A stretch of 64,000 bases of DNA from Listeria cossartiae subsp. cossartiae (GTDB taxonomy: Bacteria > Bacillota > Bacilli > Lactobacillales > Listeriaceae): assembly GCF_014224155.1 (NCBI RefSeq), contig NZ_JAASUI010000001.1:1054001-1118000 (forward strand). Direction: 5' to 3'. The position numbers and the translations under genes are program-made. The notes beneath the pieces were generated by a model. The model was given only the letters and a program-made list of their open reading frames with translations, searched no databases and was not told the DNA's origin. Every line of letters starts with the position of its first letter. Positions within the stretch are counted from its first letter, which is position 1. Of this stretch, positions 19,978-27,879 are shown in pieces.

Positions 19978-20190
19978 GTGAAAACAGTTTATGATGTTGC
20001 CCAATTACTAAGAAAGCATGGCATTATTGTTTATTTAGGAAAGCGACAATACGACATCGAAATGATGGAATATGAGATTACAGAACTTTTTAAACATAAT
20101 ATTTTAGATAGAGAAGTTTTTGCTAGAGCTAGAAGTATATTGAAGGAAGAATTAATCAAAGAACAACGTAAAAATAGTAGTTTAAATTAA
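19978..20190 (+). CDS. yqgQ: YqgQ family small protein (DUF910)
   Basis: This 70-residue protein matches the YqgQ/DUF910 family, which is always found between a rhomboid protease gene and glucokinase. Characteristic stretches are VYDVAQLLRKHGIIVYLGKRQYDIEMM and LFKHNILD. It starts with GTG and has AAGAGG upstream. It lies in a three-gene run gluP-yqgQ-glcK with short gaps. The fold in Bacillus is a small helical bundle with a possible nucleic-acid-binding role; function is unproven. Confidence 0.84.
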   Translation: MKTVYDVAQLLRKHGIIVYLGKRQYDIEMMEYEITELFKHNILDREVFARARSILKEELIKEQRKNSSLN

Positions 20191-20214
20191 ATTGATTATA
20201 AGGAGAACAGCAGA

Positions 20215-21183
20215 ATGAACAAAAAATTAATTGGTGTAGATTTAGGCGGGACAACGGCAAAATTAGCTATTTTAACAAAAGAAGGCGACATTGAAGAAAA
20301 ATGGACTATTGATACTGACATTGCAGACAAAGGCGCTCATATCGTAAAAAATATCGGAGACTCTATCAACCAAAAACTAACAGATTTACAACTAGATAAT
20401 GATACTTTTTATGGTATTGGTATGGGAACACCTGGAACAGTTAATTATGAAACAGGCACGGTTAAAGGTGCATACAACTTGGGCTGGGCAGAAGAACAAA
20501 ACGTTAGCGAAGATTTAGAAAATATTACTGGTTTAAAAATAATATTAGATAATGATGCGAATGTTGCTGCTCTTGGCGAACGTTGGAAAGGTGCAGGAGA
20601 AGGCGGCGCGAATGTTGTTTTTGTAACACTTGGAACCGGTGTTGGCGGCGGAATCTTTGCAGAAGGTAAAATTTTACATGGCGTACGCGGAGCAGCTGGT
20701 GAAATCGGCCACGTAACGGTAGTTCCAGAAAATGGTTATGATTGTACTTGTGGTAAAACTGGTTGTTTAGAAACAGTGGCTTCTGCAACTGGTATTGTTC
20801 GAGTAGCTAAAGATTTAGCGAAAGAATTCACTGGCAAATCTGCACTTAAAGAGGCGATTGATAAAAACGAAACAATCACTTCTAAATTAATTTTTGAGTT
20901 AGGTGCGGAAGAAGATGCTCTTGCGAATGAAACGATTGATAAAATTTCTTTCTATTTAGCTTTAGCGCTTAGTCACATTGGAAACATGTTAAACCCTGAG
21001 AAAATTATTATCGGCGGTGGAGTTTCAGCGGCAGGTGACCAACTTTTAACACCAGTTAAAAATTATTTTGAAACAATGGTTTTCCCAGCAGTAAAAGAAT
21101 CCACTAAATTATCCATCGCGACAAAAGGGAATGACGCAGGGATAATTGGAGCTGCATGGTTAGCATTACCGAATGAAGATTAA
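20215..21183 (+). CDS. glcK: ROK-family glucokinase
   Basis: Glucokinase phosphorylates free glucose to glucose 6-phosphate in the cytoplasm. The 322-residue ROK protein has the ATP-binding GVDLGGTTAKLAI, substrate motif LDNDANVAALGE, a second phosphate motif VFVTLGTGVGGG, and the zinc cluster CTCGKTGCLE. AAGGAG precedes ATG 20215. It closes the gluP-yqgQ-glcK unit and is followed by a strong terminator at 21197. Confidence 0.94.
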   Translation: MNKKLIGVDLGGTTAKLAILTKEGDIEEKWTIDTDIADKGAHIVKNIGDSINQKLTDLQLDNDTFYGIGMGTPGTVNYETGTVKGAYNLGWAEEQNVSEDLENITGLKIILDNDANVAALGERWKGAGEGGANVVFVTLGTGVGGGIFAEGKILHGVRGAAGEIGHVTVVPENGYDCTCGKTGCLETVASATGIVRVAKDLAKEFTGKSALKEAIDKNETITSKLIFELGAEEDALANETIDKISFYLALALSHIGNMLNPEKIIIGGGVSAAGDQLLTPVKNYFETMVFPAVKESTKLSIATKGNDAGIIGAAWLALPNED

Positions 21184-21196
21184 TATTCATTTTTAT

Positions 21197-21234
21197 AAGC
21201 TACAATAATACTCCATTATTGTAGCTTGTTTTAT
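21197..21234 (+). terminator. Terminator after glcK
   Basis: A 13-bp perfect stem AAGCTACAATAAT / ATTATTGTAGCTT with a five-base loop, followed by TGTTTTAT. Confidence 0.82.
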
Positions 21235-21258
21235 CGAAAGATCTTTCTATAACGCATT

Positions 21259-21284
21259 GTTTTAGCTTCCTATGAAAAGGGTAA
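21259..21284 (+). promoter_or_regulatory. Sigma-B-type promoter for the yqgU-like gene
   Basis: GTTTTA at 21259-21264 and GGGTAA at 21279-21284 are separated by 14 bases, which matches the GTTT-GGG general-stress sigma-B consensus in Listeria. The gene start lies about 32 bases further on. Confidence 0.6.
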
Positions 21285-21315
21285 AATTTTAGCATAGAGA
21301 GATTGGAGGCCAGAG

Positions 21316-22407
21316 ATGAAAAAATCAAATGCTTTTTTGCTGATTACCTTATTGATGGGATTGGTTTTTATCTCTTTTGGTTGCTCGGAGGAAAAAGAAA
21401 CGCCAAAAAAGACTACAAAAGAAGTGCAAGGTGTTCAAATTAAAACAAAAGAATTCCAGCGAGTTGTCGGTTGGCTATCAAAAGATTCCGTTTTGTTGCA
21501 AACGAAAAAGTCTGGAATTACCTATTTTGATGAACTTAATATTTATAACAAGAAGAAACGCGCTATCTTTAATACAAAAGAGTCTATTTCAGAAGTTCAA
21601 ATTAGCCCAGATTATCGAAATGTTTTGCTTTATTCTGCAGAATCCGACAAAAAAGCGACGATGCGAATAATTGCTTTAAATGATGGATCAACGGTTGCGT
21701 CTCGAGCAACAAAGCCATTAACGACCACGTTCTATTGGAATGACGAATCTCCTGAGAAAATAATGTTTGTAACATATAGTCCAGAATGGGATTTTCAAAT
21801 AGAGAATTGGGATTATACGCTAAATCAAGTGGATAAAATTGATTTAGCCTCTCCTTTTATTTCGTGGTACGGTGATAATTTGGTGCTATCAAACAACAAA
21901 GATAAGCGAGACGATGAAGTAGGCAATCTTTATTTACAAGATATTAGAGACAACGCAACTAAAAATTTAATTGTGGCTAATATTATGCAATTTGCCGTAC
22001 ATGATAATGTGCTCTTAACGATTGAGAAATCCTCTGATGAAAAATTATTGTACGATTTTAGAACGATTGGATTCCAGAATTTTTATTCTTATAATGCCGC
22101 GCGTGAGTATGACGAGTTAGGCACATTTGTTCCGTATTTTGATATGAATTTTGATAAGAATACTTTTTTAACATTTGTTCCGTATAAAAGCGCCAAAATT
22201 AGCGGTGGACCAAAAGAATATAAATTAGTAAAAATTGATCCAACGAATAGCAAAGAATCGACAGTGTTAGATTTAATGGATAATCAACCTATTTTATCGT
22301 ATGAAACAGGAGATTTAGTTCTCTATGGTTATTTATTTGACAAAGTTATCGATACAAAAACAGGTAAAATGTATAATTTAATTAACACTCCAACTAAATC
22401 TTTTTAA
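21316..22407 (+). CDS. YqgU-like lipoprotein
   Basis: This 363-residue secreted lipoprotein begins MKKSNAFLLITLLMGLVFISFGC; the cysteine at position 23 is the likely lipid site, though the lipobox (SFGC) lacks the usual Leu at -3. The mature part is beta-rich with repeated W/Y-containing strands (GWLSKDSVLLQT, FYWNDESPEK, ISWYGDNLVLS), like a beta-propeller. It occupies the position of yqgU next to comG. GGAGG lies before the ATG. A sigma-B-type promoter suggests induction in general stress. Function unknown. Confidence 0.75.
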   Translation: MKKSNAFLLITLLMGLVFISFGCSEEKETPKKTTKEVQGVQIKTKEFQRVVGWLSKDSVLLQTKKSGITYFDELNIYNKKKRAIFNTKESISEVQISPDYRNVLLYSAESDKKATMRIIALNDGSTVASRATKPLTTTFYWNDESPEKIMFVTYSPEWDFQIENWDYTLNQVDKIDLASPFISWYGDNLVLSNNKDKRDDEVGNLYLQDIRDNATKNLIVANIMQFAVHDNVLLTIEKSSDEKLLYDFRTIGFQNFYSYNAAREYDELGTFVPYFDMNFDKNTFLTFVPYKSAKISGGPKEYKLVKIDPTNSKESTVLDLMDNQPILSYETGDLVLYGYLFDKVIDTKTGKMYNLINTPTKSF

Positions 22408-22446
22408 AACAACGAATTCCTGCATTTTAGGGATTCGTTGTTTTTG
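22406..22446. terminator. Bidirectional terminator shared by the yqgU-like gene and comGG
   Basis: AAAACAACGAATTCC pairs with GGGATTCGTTGTTTTT around a loop of about nine bases. It serves the plus-strand lipoprotein gene, and the minus-strand comG operon runs into it; the last comGG codons lie inside the stem. Confidence 0.8.
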
Positions 22447-22744
22447 TTAATGTGTAACCATTCTGCAAGATAACCTTGCAGTCGAACGTAGTTGAATTGC
22501 TATCTGTAGCATGACAACCAATAGTAGCATCATCATATTTAATTTCAAACTGCTGGGAAAGCTGAGATGTTTCTTTAGCTTCTAGCAATGCTAGATTTAA
22601 CTTGGTGGAAGCTAGATAATAGTTTTGAATCATTTTTTCGTATTGGATTTGTGTTTTGAAAATAGAAGCACTTCCAGTAACGATTAAAATGGTAATGAAC
22701 GCAATGAAAATGGTAAATGGGAGCGTAAATGCATTTGTCTTCAT
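22427..22744 (-). CDS. comGG: Competence pseudopilus minor subunit ComGG
   Basis: This is the last comG gene, 105 residues. It has an N-terminal hydrophobic helix (FTIFIAFITILIVTGSASIF) after a short MKTNA leader, but the position-5 glutamate of normal prepilins is absent (F-T-L-P-F), as in GspK/ComGG-type minor subunits. Cysteines at the C-terminal part could form a disulfide. The start overlaps the end of comGF by four bases. The final codons sit inside the operon terminator. Assignment rests mainly on position and the N-terminal helix. Confidence 0.82.
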   Translation of the reverse strand: MKTNAFTLPFTIFIAFITILIVTGSASIFKTQIQYEKMIQNYYLASTKLNLALLEAKETSQLSQQFEIKYDDATIGCHATDSNSTTFDCKVILQNGYTLTKTTNP

Positions 22745-23208
22745 GGTAATTGTTTCGCTTCCGGTAATGGGAATACAGAGGTGTAAGTCTTTGTTTGAAC
22801 GTCTTGGATTTTTAGGTGTAATTGATGTTCTTTTTTTGTTAGTTGGTAGTCTTTTATGTTAGTGAGTAGCGGCTCGTGGCCTTTTCCATTTACTTGGCGT
22901 CGAATCAAATCATTGTATTTGGAATAGGTAATTAAGTCTTTACCGTTGTGGAAAGAGAGTATATTACCATTTACTTGGATGTTGCTAGCTTTCTCTAATT
23001 CTAATCGAGTTTGAATTAAAAAAAGTTGCCATTCGGTTGTTTGGTCGATATTGCTAAGTTGAATCGTTTTGTTATAGCATTCGAAAAACAAAGGGATGAG
23101 TGAACTAATACTCAAAATAATCGTGATGGATAATATTGTTTCCAAAAGAGTAAATGCCGAGGAGCCATTTCTATAAGACGCATTTTTCTGTTGTTTTGTT
23201 CTTGGCAC
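22741..23208 (-). CDS. comGF: Competence pseudopilus minor subunit ComGF
   Basis: This 155-residue prepilin-like protein has the cleavage region SSA/FTLLETILSI, with Ala instead of Gly before the cut, followed by a hydrophobic helix and a globular domain (WQLFLIQTRLELEKASNIQV). The frame is open to 23355, but AAGGAGG at about 23220-23226 points to GTG 23208 as the start. That gives a 17-18-residue leader, and translation starts within the end of comGE. It is needed for the transformation pseudopilus in Bacillus. Confidence 0.84.
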   Translation of the reverse strand: MPRTKQQKNASYRNGSSAFTLLETILSITIILSISSLIPLFFECYNKTIQLSNIDQTTEWQLFLIQTRLELEKASNIQVNGNILSFHNGKDLITYSKYNDLIRRQVNGKGHEPLLTNIKDYQLTKKEHQLHLKIQDVQTKTYTSVFPLPEAKQLP

Positions 23209-23455
23209 AGATTTGAATACCTCCTTGATAATGAAAACTTTTAATGTAGTCTTCCTCATAGTTAATGGGGATACTTTTGTAACGAAGGAGTTCGCTATGT
23301 TCGAAAATTTGTTGATAAAGTCTACTCGTTTCTTTTTGCTGATCAAGTTTTTCAAAAATAGTCATAGCAGTAGGTAACAAAAAACTACAAACCATGGAAA
23401 ATAATAGCAATGAAACCATGCTCTCCACTAAAGAGAAGCCATTAATTTTGTTCAA
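23171..23455 (-). CDS. comGE: Competence pseudopilus minor subunit ComGE
   Basis: This 94-residue protein begins with the prepilin motif NKING/FSLVESMVSLLLFS, with cleavage after Gly6 and Glu at mature position 5. I choose TTG 23455 because AAAGGGG lies ten bases upstream; another TTG at 23476 is possible but has a poorer site. Two C-terminal cysteines are present. It overlaps comGD by 14 bases and comGF by 38 bases, so the block is translationally coupled. Confidence 0.82.
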   Translation of the reverse strand: MNKINGFSLVESMVSLLLFSMVCSFLLPTAMTIFEKLDQQKETSRLYQQIFEHSELLRYKSIPINYEEDYIKSFHYQGGIQICAKNKTTEKCVL

Positions 23456-23870
23456 TTCTAAAACGCCCCTTTCCAATTTGGAAGATTAGTTTGTAATTAT
23501 TGGCCGAACTTGCTAAGCGAATAGTTAAGAAACGGTTAATGGATCCGTCTAAACTTGAAAAACGAAAATTTTCTGTTTTAGAATGCGTTAATTTTAATGT
23601 GTTTGCAAATGGAATAGTGCTAAGTGATTGTGAGTTAGTTGAAGCGGTAAGCTGATTTTTCAGTGGATCAAACGAAATGGCAGTATCTTGCTTCGTTGTT
23701 ACTGCATTTATTTGCGCCAAATAGATGGTCGCTTTAACTTCTTCTAAAAGTTGTTTTTCTGTAAGTGTTGAGAGGCTGTTGGCGATAGGGAAGATGGTTA
23801 GGGTGATAAGCGTAAAGCTAATAGATAGCACGAGTAACATTTCTAGTAAAGTGAATCCGTTCGTTTTCAT
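23442..23870 (-). CDS. comGD: Competence pseudopilus minor subunit ComGD
   Basis: The 142-residue prepilin has a five-residue leader and the cut site NG/FTLLEMLLVLSISFTLITL. The C-terminal domain resembles GspH/ComGD-type minor pseudopilins (RLASSANNYKLIFQIGKGRF). Its ATG overlaps the stop of comGC by four bases. It is a substrate of a ComC-type prepilin peptidase that is not encoded in this window. Confidence 0.86.
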   Translation of the reverse strand: MKTNGFTLLEMLLVLSISFTLITLTIFPIANSLSTLTEKQLLEEVKATIYLAQINAVTTKQDTAISFDPLKNQLTASTNSQSLSTIPFANTLKLTHSKTENFRFSSLDGSINRFLTIRLASSANNYKLIFQIGKGRFRIEQN

Positions 23871-24190
23871 TTTTTCTCGGAAACATTTCCAGAACTATCT
23901 ATTTTAATGCTATTACCATTGGGGCATGACTTTTGATTTGCTTTTAAATAACCACCGCTTACTAAGTCACTGACAGATGGAATCGCATTTTTATCTAATT
24001 GATAAGACTGAACTTGTCCTTGTACCATCGAAATAAATGCCTCACAGCCTTTGTTATTAATGGATTTGCTTTGCGATACAATATTTGGAATGGTTAAAAG
24101 TAGTAAAACACTAACAACTAACAATACAATTAACATTTCCACTAAAGTAAAGCCGCTTTCATCTCGCCAATCTATTTTTAATTTAAACAT
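23867..24190 (-). CDS. comGC: Major competence pseudopilin ComGC
   Basis: ComGC is the main subunit of the competence pseudopilus, which pulls DNA through the cell wall. The 107-residue product has a 13-residue leader, the cut site ESG/FTLVEMLIVLLVVSVLLLL, and Glu at mature position 5. Cys49 and Cys89 match the disulfide pair known for the family. AGGAGGAG precedes ATG 24190. In L. monocytogenes the com apparatus has also been linked to escape from phagosomes, which is literature knowledge, not visible here. Confidence 0.93.
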   Translation of the reverse strand: MFKLKIDWRDESGFTLVEMLIVLLVVSVLLLLTIPNIVSQSKSINNKGCEAFISMVQGQVQSYQLDKNAIPSVSDLVSGGYLKANQKSCPNGNSIKIDSSGNVSEKK

Positions 24191-24203
24191 TCAAACTCCT
24201 CCT

Positions 24204-25235
24204 CTAAATTTGGTTTACCATTGAAAACATTGGATATAAAATCGACAGGTAAATGGATACTATTAAGATACCGATAATGATAAAAACAATTGGTTGAATA
24301 AATGAGAATAATTTTTCTGTCTTTTGAAGTGATTTCTGATGACATAAATTATAATAAAATAAAAATTCTTCTGCTAAATTACCATTTTTCTCCCCATGAA
24401 TTGCAATATAATAAAGCTCTTTTTCGAATATCGGCATTTTTTCAAGGGCTTTTGTAAGTGATAGACCTTGCTCCAGTGTAGGAAGAATTCGCTGAGCAAT
24501 TGCTTGGAAAAATGCGGGTGATTCTTCTTGCGCGAATAGTTGCATAATGTGCGTTATTGATAGTCCGCTTTTAAGTAGATAACCTAGTTCGCGTGAAAAG
24601 TATTGCGAATAATGAATTCTTAAAAATTGTCGAATATATGGAATACGACAATAAAAGGAAGCGCGCTCGTAAGCATTTTTTTGATTTTGCTTTCTGATGA
24701 CAAGGCTAATAAGGAGAAAAAGACTGAGTAAAAATAAACCTAGTAAAATTGGCACTTTTTCTAATAAGAAATAAGTGAAAGTAGTTCCTAGTGAGCCGTT
24801 ACTTGAGAGCTGAGAAAATAAAAGCTCAAACTTGGGCAAGAGGAAAATTCGAAGTAAGAAAAATACGACGATAACGGTAGAGAATAAGACTAAAGGATAT
24901 TGAAAAGTTTTCATTAACGCACTTTTTTCTTCGGATCTTCTTTTCATATGAATACCGGTTTCGTGAATTGTTTGTGTAAAGTAACCATGGCTAGAGGCGT
25001 AATGAAGTTGCGAACAAATAAATTCAGGAAAGCCGTTTTGCGAAAGGGCAAAGGAAAAAGAATTACCAAGCGCGAGTGAACGGATAATCTGGTCATATCG
25101 TTTGCTATATTTTGGTGAAGTAATACTTAAATAGCTAATGGATGCTTCTAACGAGAAACCTTTCTCAAGCAAACTAGCAATTCTAATTAAAAATTCGCCA
25201 TCGTCTTTCCAGTTAGTGCGCTGAAAAAAAGCCAT
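24204..25235 (-). CDS. comGB: Competence pseudopilus membrane platform protein ComGB
   Basis: ComGB is the inner-membrane platform of the type II/IV-like system. The 343-residue protein has the GspF/PilC layout: a cytosolic helical domain repeated twice (EFLIRIASLLEKGFSLEASISYL and ELGYLLKSGLSITHIMQLF) and three membrane segments, the last at the C-terminus. ATG 25235 follows AAAGGAG and lies inside the end of comGA (23-base overlap). No frameshift is seen, so the platform appears intact. Confidence 0.9.
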   Translation of the reverse strand: MAFFQRTNWKDDGEFLIRIASLLEKGFSLEASISYLSITSPKYSKRYDQIIRSLALGNSFSFALSQNGFPEFICSQLHYASSHGYFTQTIHETGIHMKRRSEEKSALMKTFQYPLVLFSTVIVVFFLLRIFLLPKFELLFSQLSSNGSLGTTFTYFLLEKVPILLGLFLLSLFLLISLVIRKQNQKNAYERASFYCRIPYIRQFLRIHYSQYFSRELGYLLKSGLSITHIMQLFAQEESPAFFQAIAQRILPTLEQGLSLTKALEKMPIFEKELYYIAIHGEKNGNLAEEFLFYYNLCHQKSLQKTEKLFSFIQPIVFIIIGILIVSIYLSILYPMFSMVNQI

Positions 25236-26235
25236 AAGCAACTCCTTTCTCATAGACAGATGCTACAGGGGATTTTGGTTCAATAGGCTGCTTGTTCGTA
25301 CGGAAATAGCTGGTTATCTCTTGTTTAGTCAACACTTCATACAGAGCCGTTCTTTTTCGCTTTAAATGTGTGCAATGAGGATGGCATTTTGCGCCACAAA
25401 AGGTACAATGAAGATGAACGAGTCGTTGAAAGCTAATGCCAAGTAAGCACTGCGCTAATTCTTCAGAGCTAATACCGAATTCAAGCAATCTTAATAAAAC
25501 GCCATAAGCGTCTCCAGCGTGGACTGTACTCAAAACTAAGTGACCAGTTAAAGCTGCACGCGTAACTATTTTGGCAGTTTCTGCATCGCGAATTTCTCCG
25601 ATAATAAGAATATCAGGATCATGGCGCAACACAGAACGAATGAGAGGCGCATAAGTGATATTTGCTTTTTCGTTGATTTCAATTTGAAGAAAACCGGGTG
25701 AGTAATGTTCAACAGGGTCTTCAATAGTAATGATTTGCAATTCGTCTTTGTTTTCTATTGAGGAAACTAAACTATACATTGAACTTGATTTACCGCTACC
25801 TGTGCTGCCTGAAAAGAGAAATAAACCAGTTTGATTTTTACACTGTTGCACGATTTGTTTCACAGCTATGGGAAACACACTAGATTTTAAAAACGGAATA
25901 GGAAACTTATAACGAAAAATACGAATGACCATACTTTCATGGAAATCTTTGGTAGGCATGGTTGAAAGTCGTAAAGCGATTTTTTCAGAAACAGTATTTT
26001 TTTCGAAACTGCCAGATTGAGGTCTTCTTTTCTCACTTATATCTAAAGCTGCTTGGAATTTAAGAAAAGATATTAATTTACCGCCTGCATCCAATGGAAG
26101 GTAGAGAAGGGGAATCAAAGTTCCGTTTACTCTAAGACGAAGTAAATAGCGGTTTGGTAATGGATGAATATGAATATCACTTGCATTGGCACGGAGCGCT
26201 TGAGCTATAATATGGTCTGTTAATTTTTGTGGCAT
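25213..26235 (-). CDS. comGA: Competence pseudopilus assembly ATPase ComGA
   Basis: ComGA is the secretion-type (GspE/PilB family) ATPase that powers pseudopilus assembly. The 340-residue protein starts MPQKLTDHIIAQAL and has the ASDIHIHP motif, Walker A FSGSTGSGKSSSMYSL, the Asp box, Walker B ILIIGEIRDAETA and the His box LTGHLVLSTVHAGDA. A C-terminal cysteine and histidine group (CTFCGAKCHPHC) looks like the zinc-binding part of the family. The start at 26235 has AAGGAGG five bases upstream. It is the first comG gene and is probably ComK-activated. Confidence 0.92.
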   Translation of the reverse strand: MPQKLTDHIIAQALRANASDIHIHPLPNRYLLRLRVNGTLIPLLYLPLDAGGKLISFLKFQAALDISEKRRPQSGSFEKNTVSEKIALRLSTMPTKDFHESMVIRIFRYKFPIPFLKSSVFPIAVKQIVQQCKNQTGLFLFSGSTGSGKSSSMYSLVSSIENKDELQIITIEDPVEHYSPGFLQIEINEKANITYAPLIRSVLRHDPDILIIGEIRDAETAKIVTRAALTGHLVLSTVHAGDAYGVLLRLLEFGISSEELAQCLLGISFQRLVHLHCTFCGAKCHPHCTHLKRKRTALYEVLTKQEITSYFRTNKQPIEPKSPVASVYEKGVAYGFFSAH

Positions 26236-26307
26236 ATGAACCTCCTTACAAGTCATATTCTACATAACTTCAAAAAAACCTTTACGCCAGAAAATTTCAC
26301 AAAAATG

Positions 26308-26320
26308 AAAATAGAATTTT
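26308..26320 (-). promoter_or_regulatory. Possible ComK box upstream of comGA
   Basis: AAAA, five bases, TTTT (26308-26320) matches a ComK half-box AAAA-N5-TTTT and lies about 73 bases upstream of comGA. The surrounding A/T-rich DNA has further partial boxes. ComK itself is not encoded here. Confidence 0.45.
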
Positions 26321-26537
26321 GCTAGATAAAAAAAGGTATAACTAACCTATATTTGTATCGAAAAAGTGATTTTAAGTTATGAAAGTCCTTGAAAAAACTT
26401 TTTTCGAATCCCCCATTTTTCACAATCTATGTGCATTTAGTAACAAACGTATAATTAAACACAAATATTTCATTAAAGCCCTTACATTCCGAACTAATAT
26501 TAAAAATAGCGAAAATTTTAGCTTTAAAACTAATTAT

Positions 26538-26566
26538 TTGCCGAACAATACAACTCATGATAAGCT
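26538..26566 (+). promoter_or_regulatory. Promoter of the gcv operon
   Basis: TTGCCG at 26538-26543, 17 bases, TAAGCT at 26561-26566, just upstream of the glycine riboswitch. Confidence 0.45.
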
Positions 26567-26597
26567 ATAGAAAAGGCAAATACATAAAAGAATTAGC

Positions 26598-26749
26598 GGG
26601 TGAATGTAAACAGAGAGACTGTGAAAAGCAGCGCCGACGGGGAAAGCATGTAGTATGTGAAACTCTCAGGCAAAAGGATGTTTACGGGACGCAACTCTGG
26701 AGTCATTTTTATGTCACGACAGGGCTTATGAATCAAATAAGCCTTTTTG
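26598..26749 (+). ncRNA. Glycine riboswitch (single aptamer) with terminator
   Basis: The conserved glycine-aptamer core is visible: CAGAGAGACTG (26611 on), GCGCCGACGGGGAAAGC (26631 on) and ACTCTCAGGCAAAAGGA (26662 on). Stem P1 is GTAAAC (26606-26611) with GTTTAC (26680-26685). The linker GACGCAACTCTGGAG follows, as in tandem riboswitches. Instead of a second aptamer there is a terminator: GGCTTAT (26723-26729) pairs with ATAAGCC (26737-26743), then TTTTT. Glycine binding should allow read-through into gcvT. Function is inferred from the family. Confidence 0.92.
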
Positions 26750-26775
26750 TTATGTGAAAAAAGGAGGATATAATG

Positions 26776-27864
26776 ATGACAGAATTACTAAAAACACCGA
26801 TTCATCCACTTTATGCAAAATATGGTGCGAAAACCATTGATTTTGGTGGATGGGATTTACCAGTACAATTTGCTGGGATAAAAGCTGAACATGAAGCCGT
26901 GCGAACGGATGCAGGGTTATTTGACGTGTCTCATATGGGAGAAATTTTGGTAAAAGGTCCTGATAGTACTTCTTATTTACAGTATTTGTTATCTAACGAC
27001 ATAGAGAAAATCAAAGTGGGTAAAGCGCAATATAATATTATGTGCTATGAAACTGGCGGAACTGTAGACGATTTAGTAGTTTATAAGAAATCAGAAACGG
27101 AATACATACTTGTCGTTAATGCGGCAAACACGGAAAAAGATTTTGAATGGATGGTAAAAAATATTCGTGGAGATGTGAGTGTTACCAATGTATCTTCGGA
27201 ATTCGGCCAATTAGCACTTCAAGGGCCAAATGCAGAAAAAATTCTTTCTAAGTTAACCGATGTGGATCTGAGTGCAATAAGTTTCTTCGGATTTGTAGAA
27301 GATGCCGATGTAGCTGGAGTGAAAACAATCATTTCGAGGAGTGGTTATACCGGAGAAGATGGTTTTGAAATTTACATGCAAAGTGCTGACGCTGGCAAAG
27401 TTTTTGAAGCAATTTTAGCTGAGGGTGTCGCGCCAATTGGTTTAGGTGCCCGCGATACTTTGCGTTTGGAAGCGGTACTTGCACTTTATGGACAAGAATT
27501 AAGTAAAGATATTACGCCGCTTGAAGCAGGATTGAATTTTGCGGTGAAATTAAAAAAAGAAGCAGATTTTATAGGTAAAGAAGCACTTATCAAGCAAAAA
27601 GAAGCAGGTTTGACAAGAAAGTTAGTTGGTATTGAATTGATCGAACGCGGTATACCACGCCACGATTATCCAGTATTTTTAGATGAGCAAGAAATCGGTG
27701 TCGTAACTTCGGGAACGCAATCACCGACTCTTGGAACGAATATTGGTTTAGCTTTAATTGATACAGCTTATACAGAATTAGGTCAAGAATTAGAAGTAGG
27801 GATACGAAACAAGAAAATAAAAGCAAAAGTAGTACCAACACCATTTTATAAACGCGCAAAGTAA
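26776..27864 (+). CDS. gcvT: Glycine cleavage system T protein (aminomethyltransferase)
   Basis: GcvT moves the methylene group from the H-protein-bound intermediate to tetrahydrofolate, releasing ammonia. The 362-residue protein has the opening [42 protein letters not shown], and folate-binding and C-terminal barrel regions ([34 protein letters not shown]). Two adjacent ATG codons exist (26773 and 26776); I prefer the second for its better spacing from AAGGAGG. It heads gcvT-gcvPA-gcvPB under the glycine riboswitch. The H protein gene is elsewhere. Confidence 0.94.
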   Translation: MTELLKTPIHPLYAKYGAKTIDFGGWDLPVQFAGIKAEHEAVRTDAGLFDVSHMGEILVKGPDSTSYLQYLLSNDIEKIKVGKAQYNIMCYETGGTVDDLVVYKKSETEYILVVNAANTEKDFEWMVKNIRGDVSVTNVSSEFGQLALQGPNAEKILSKLTDVDLSAISFFGFVEDADVAGVKTIISRSGYTGEDGFEIYMQSADAGKVFEAILAEGVAPIGLGARDTLRLEAVLALYGQELSKDITPLEAGLNFAVKLKKEADFIGKEALIKQKEAGLTRKLVGIELIERGIPRHDYPVFLDEQEIGVVTSGTQSPTLGTNIGLALIDTAYTELGQELEVGIRNKKIKAKVVPTPFYKRAK

Positions 27865-27879
27865 AAAGGAGGAAATAAT

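Noticed and set aside
26686-26760. Second full glycine aptamer
   Set aside because: I looked for the second core (GGACGTC...CTTTCAGG-type sequence). It is missing; a terminator occupies the space.
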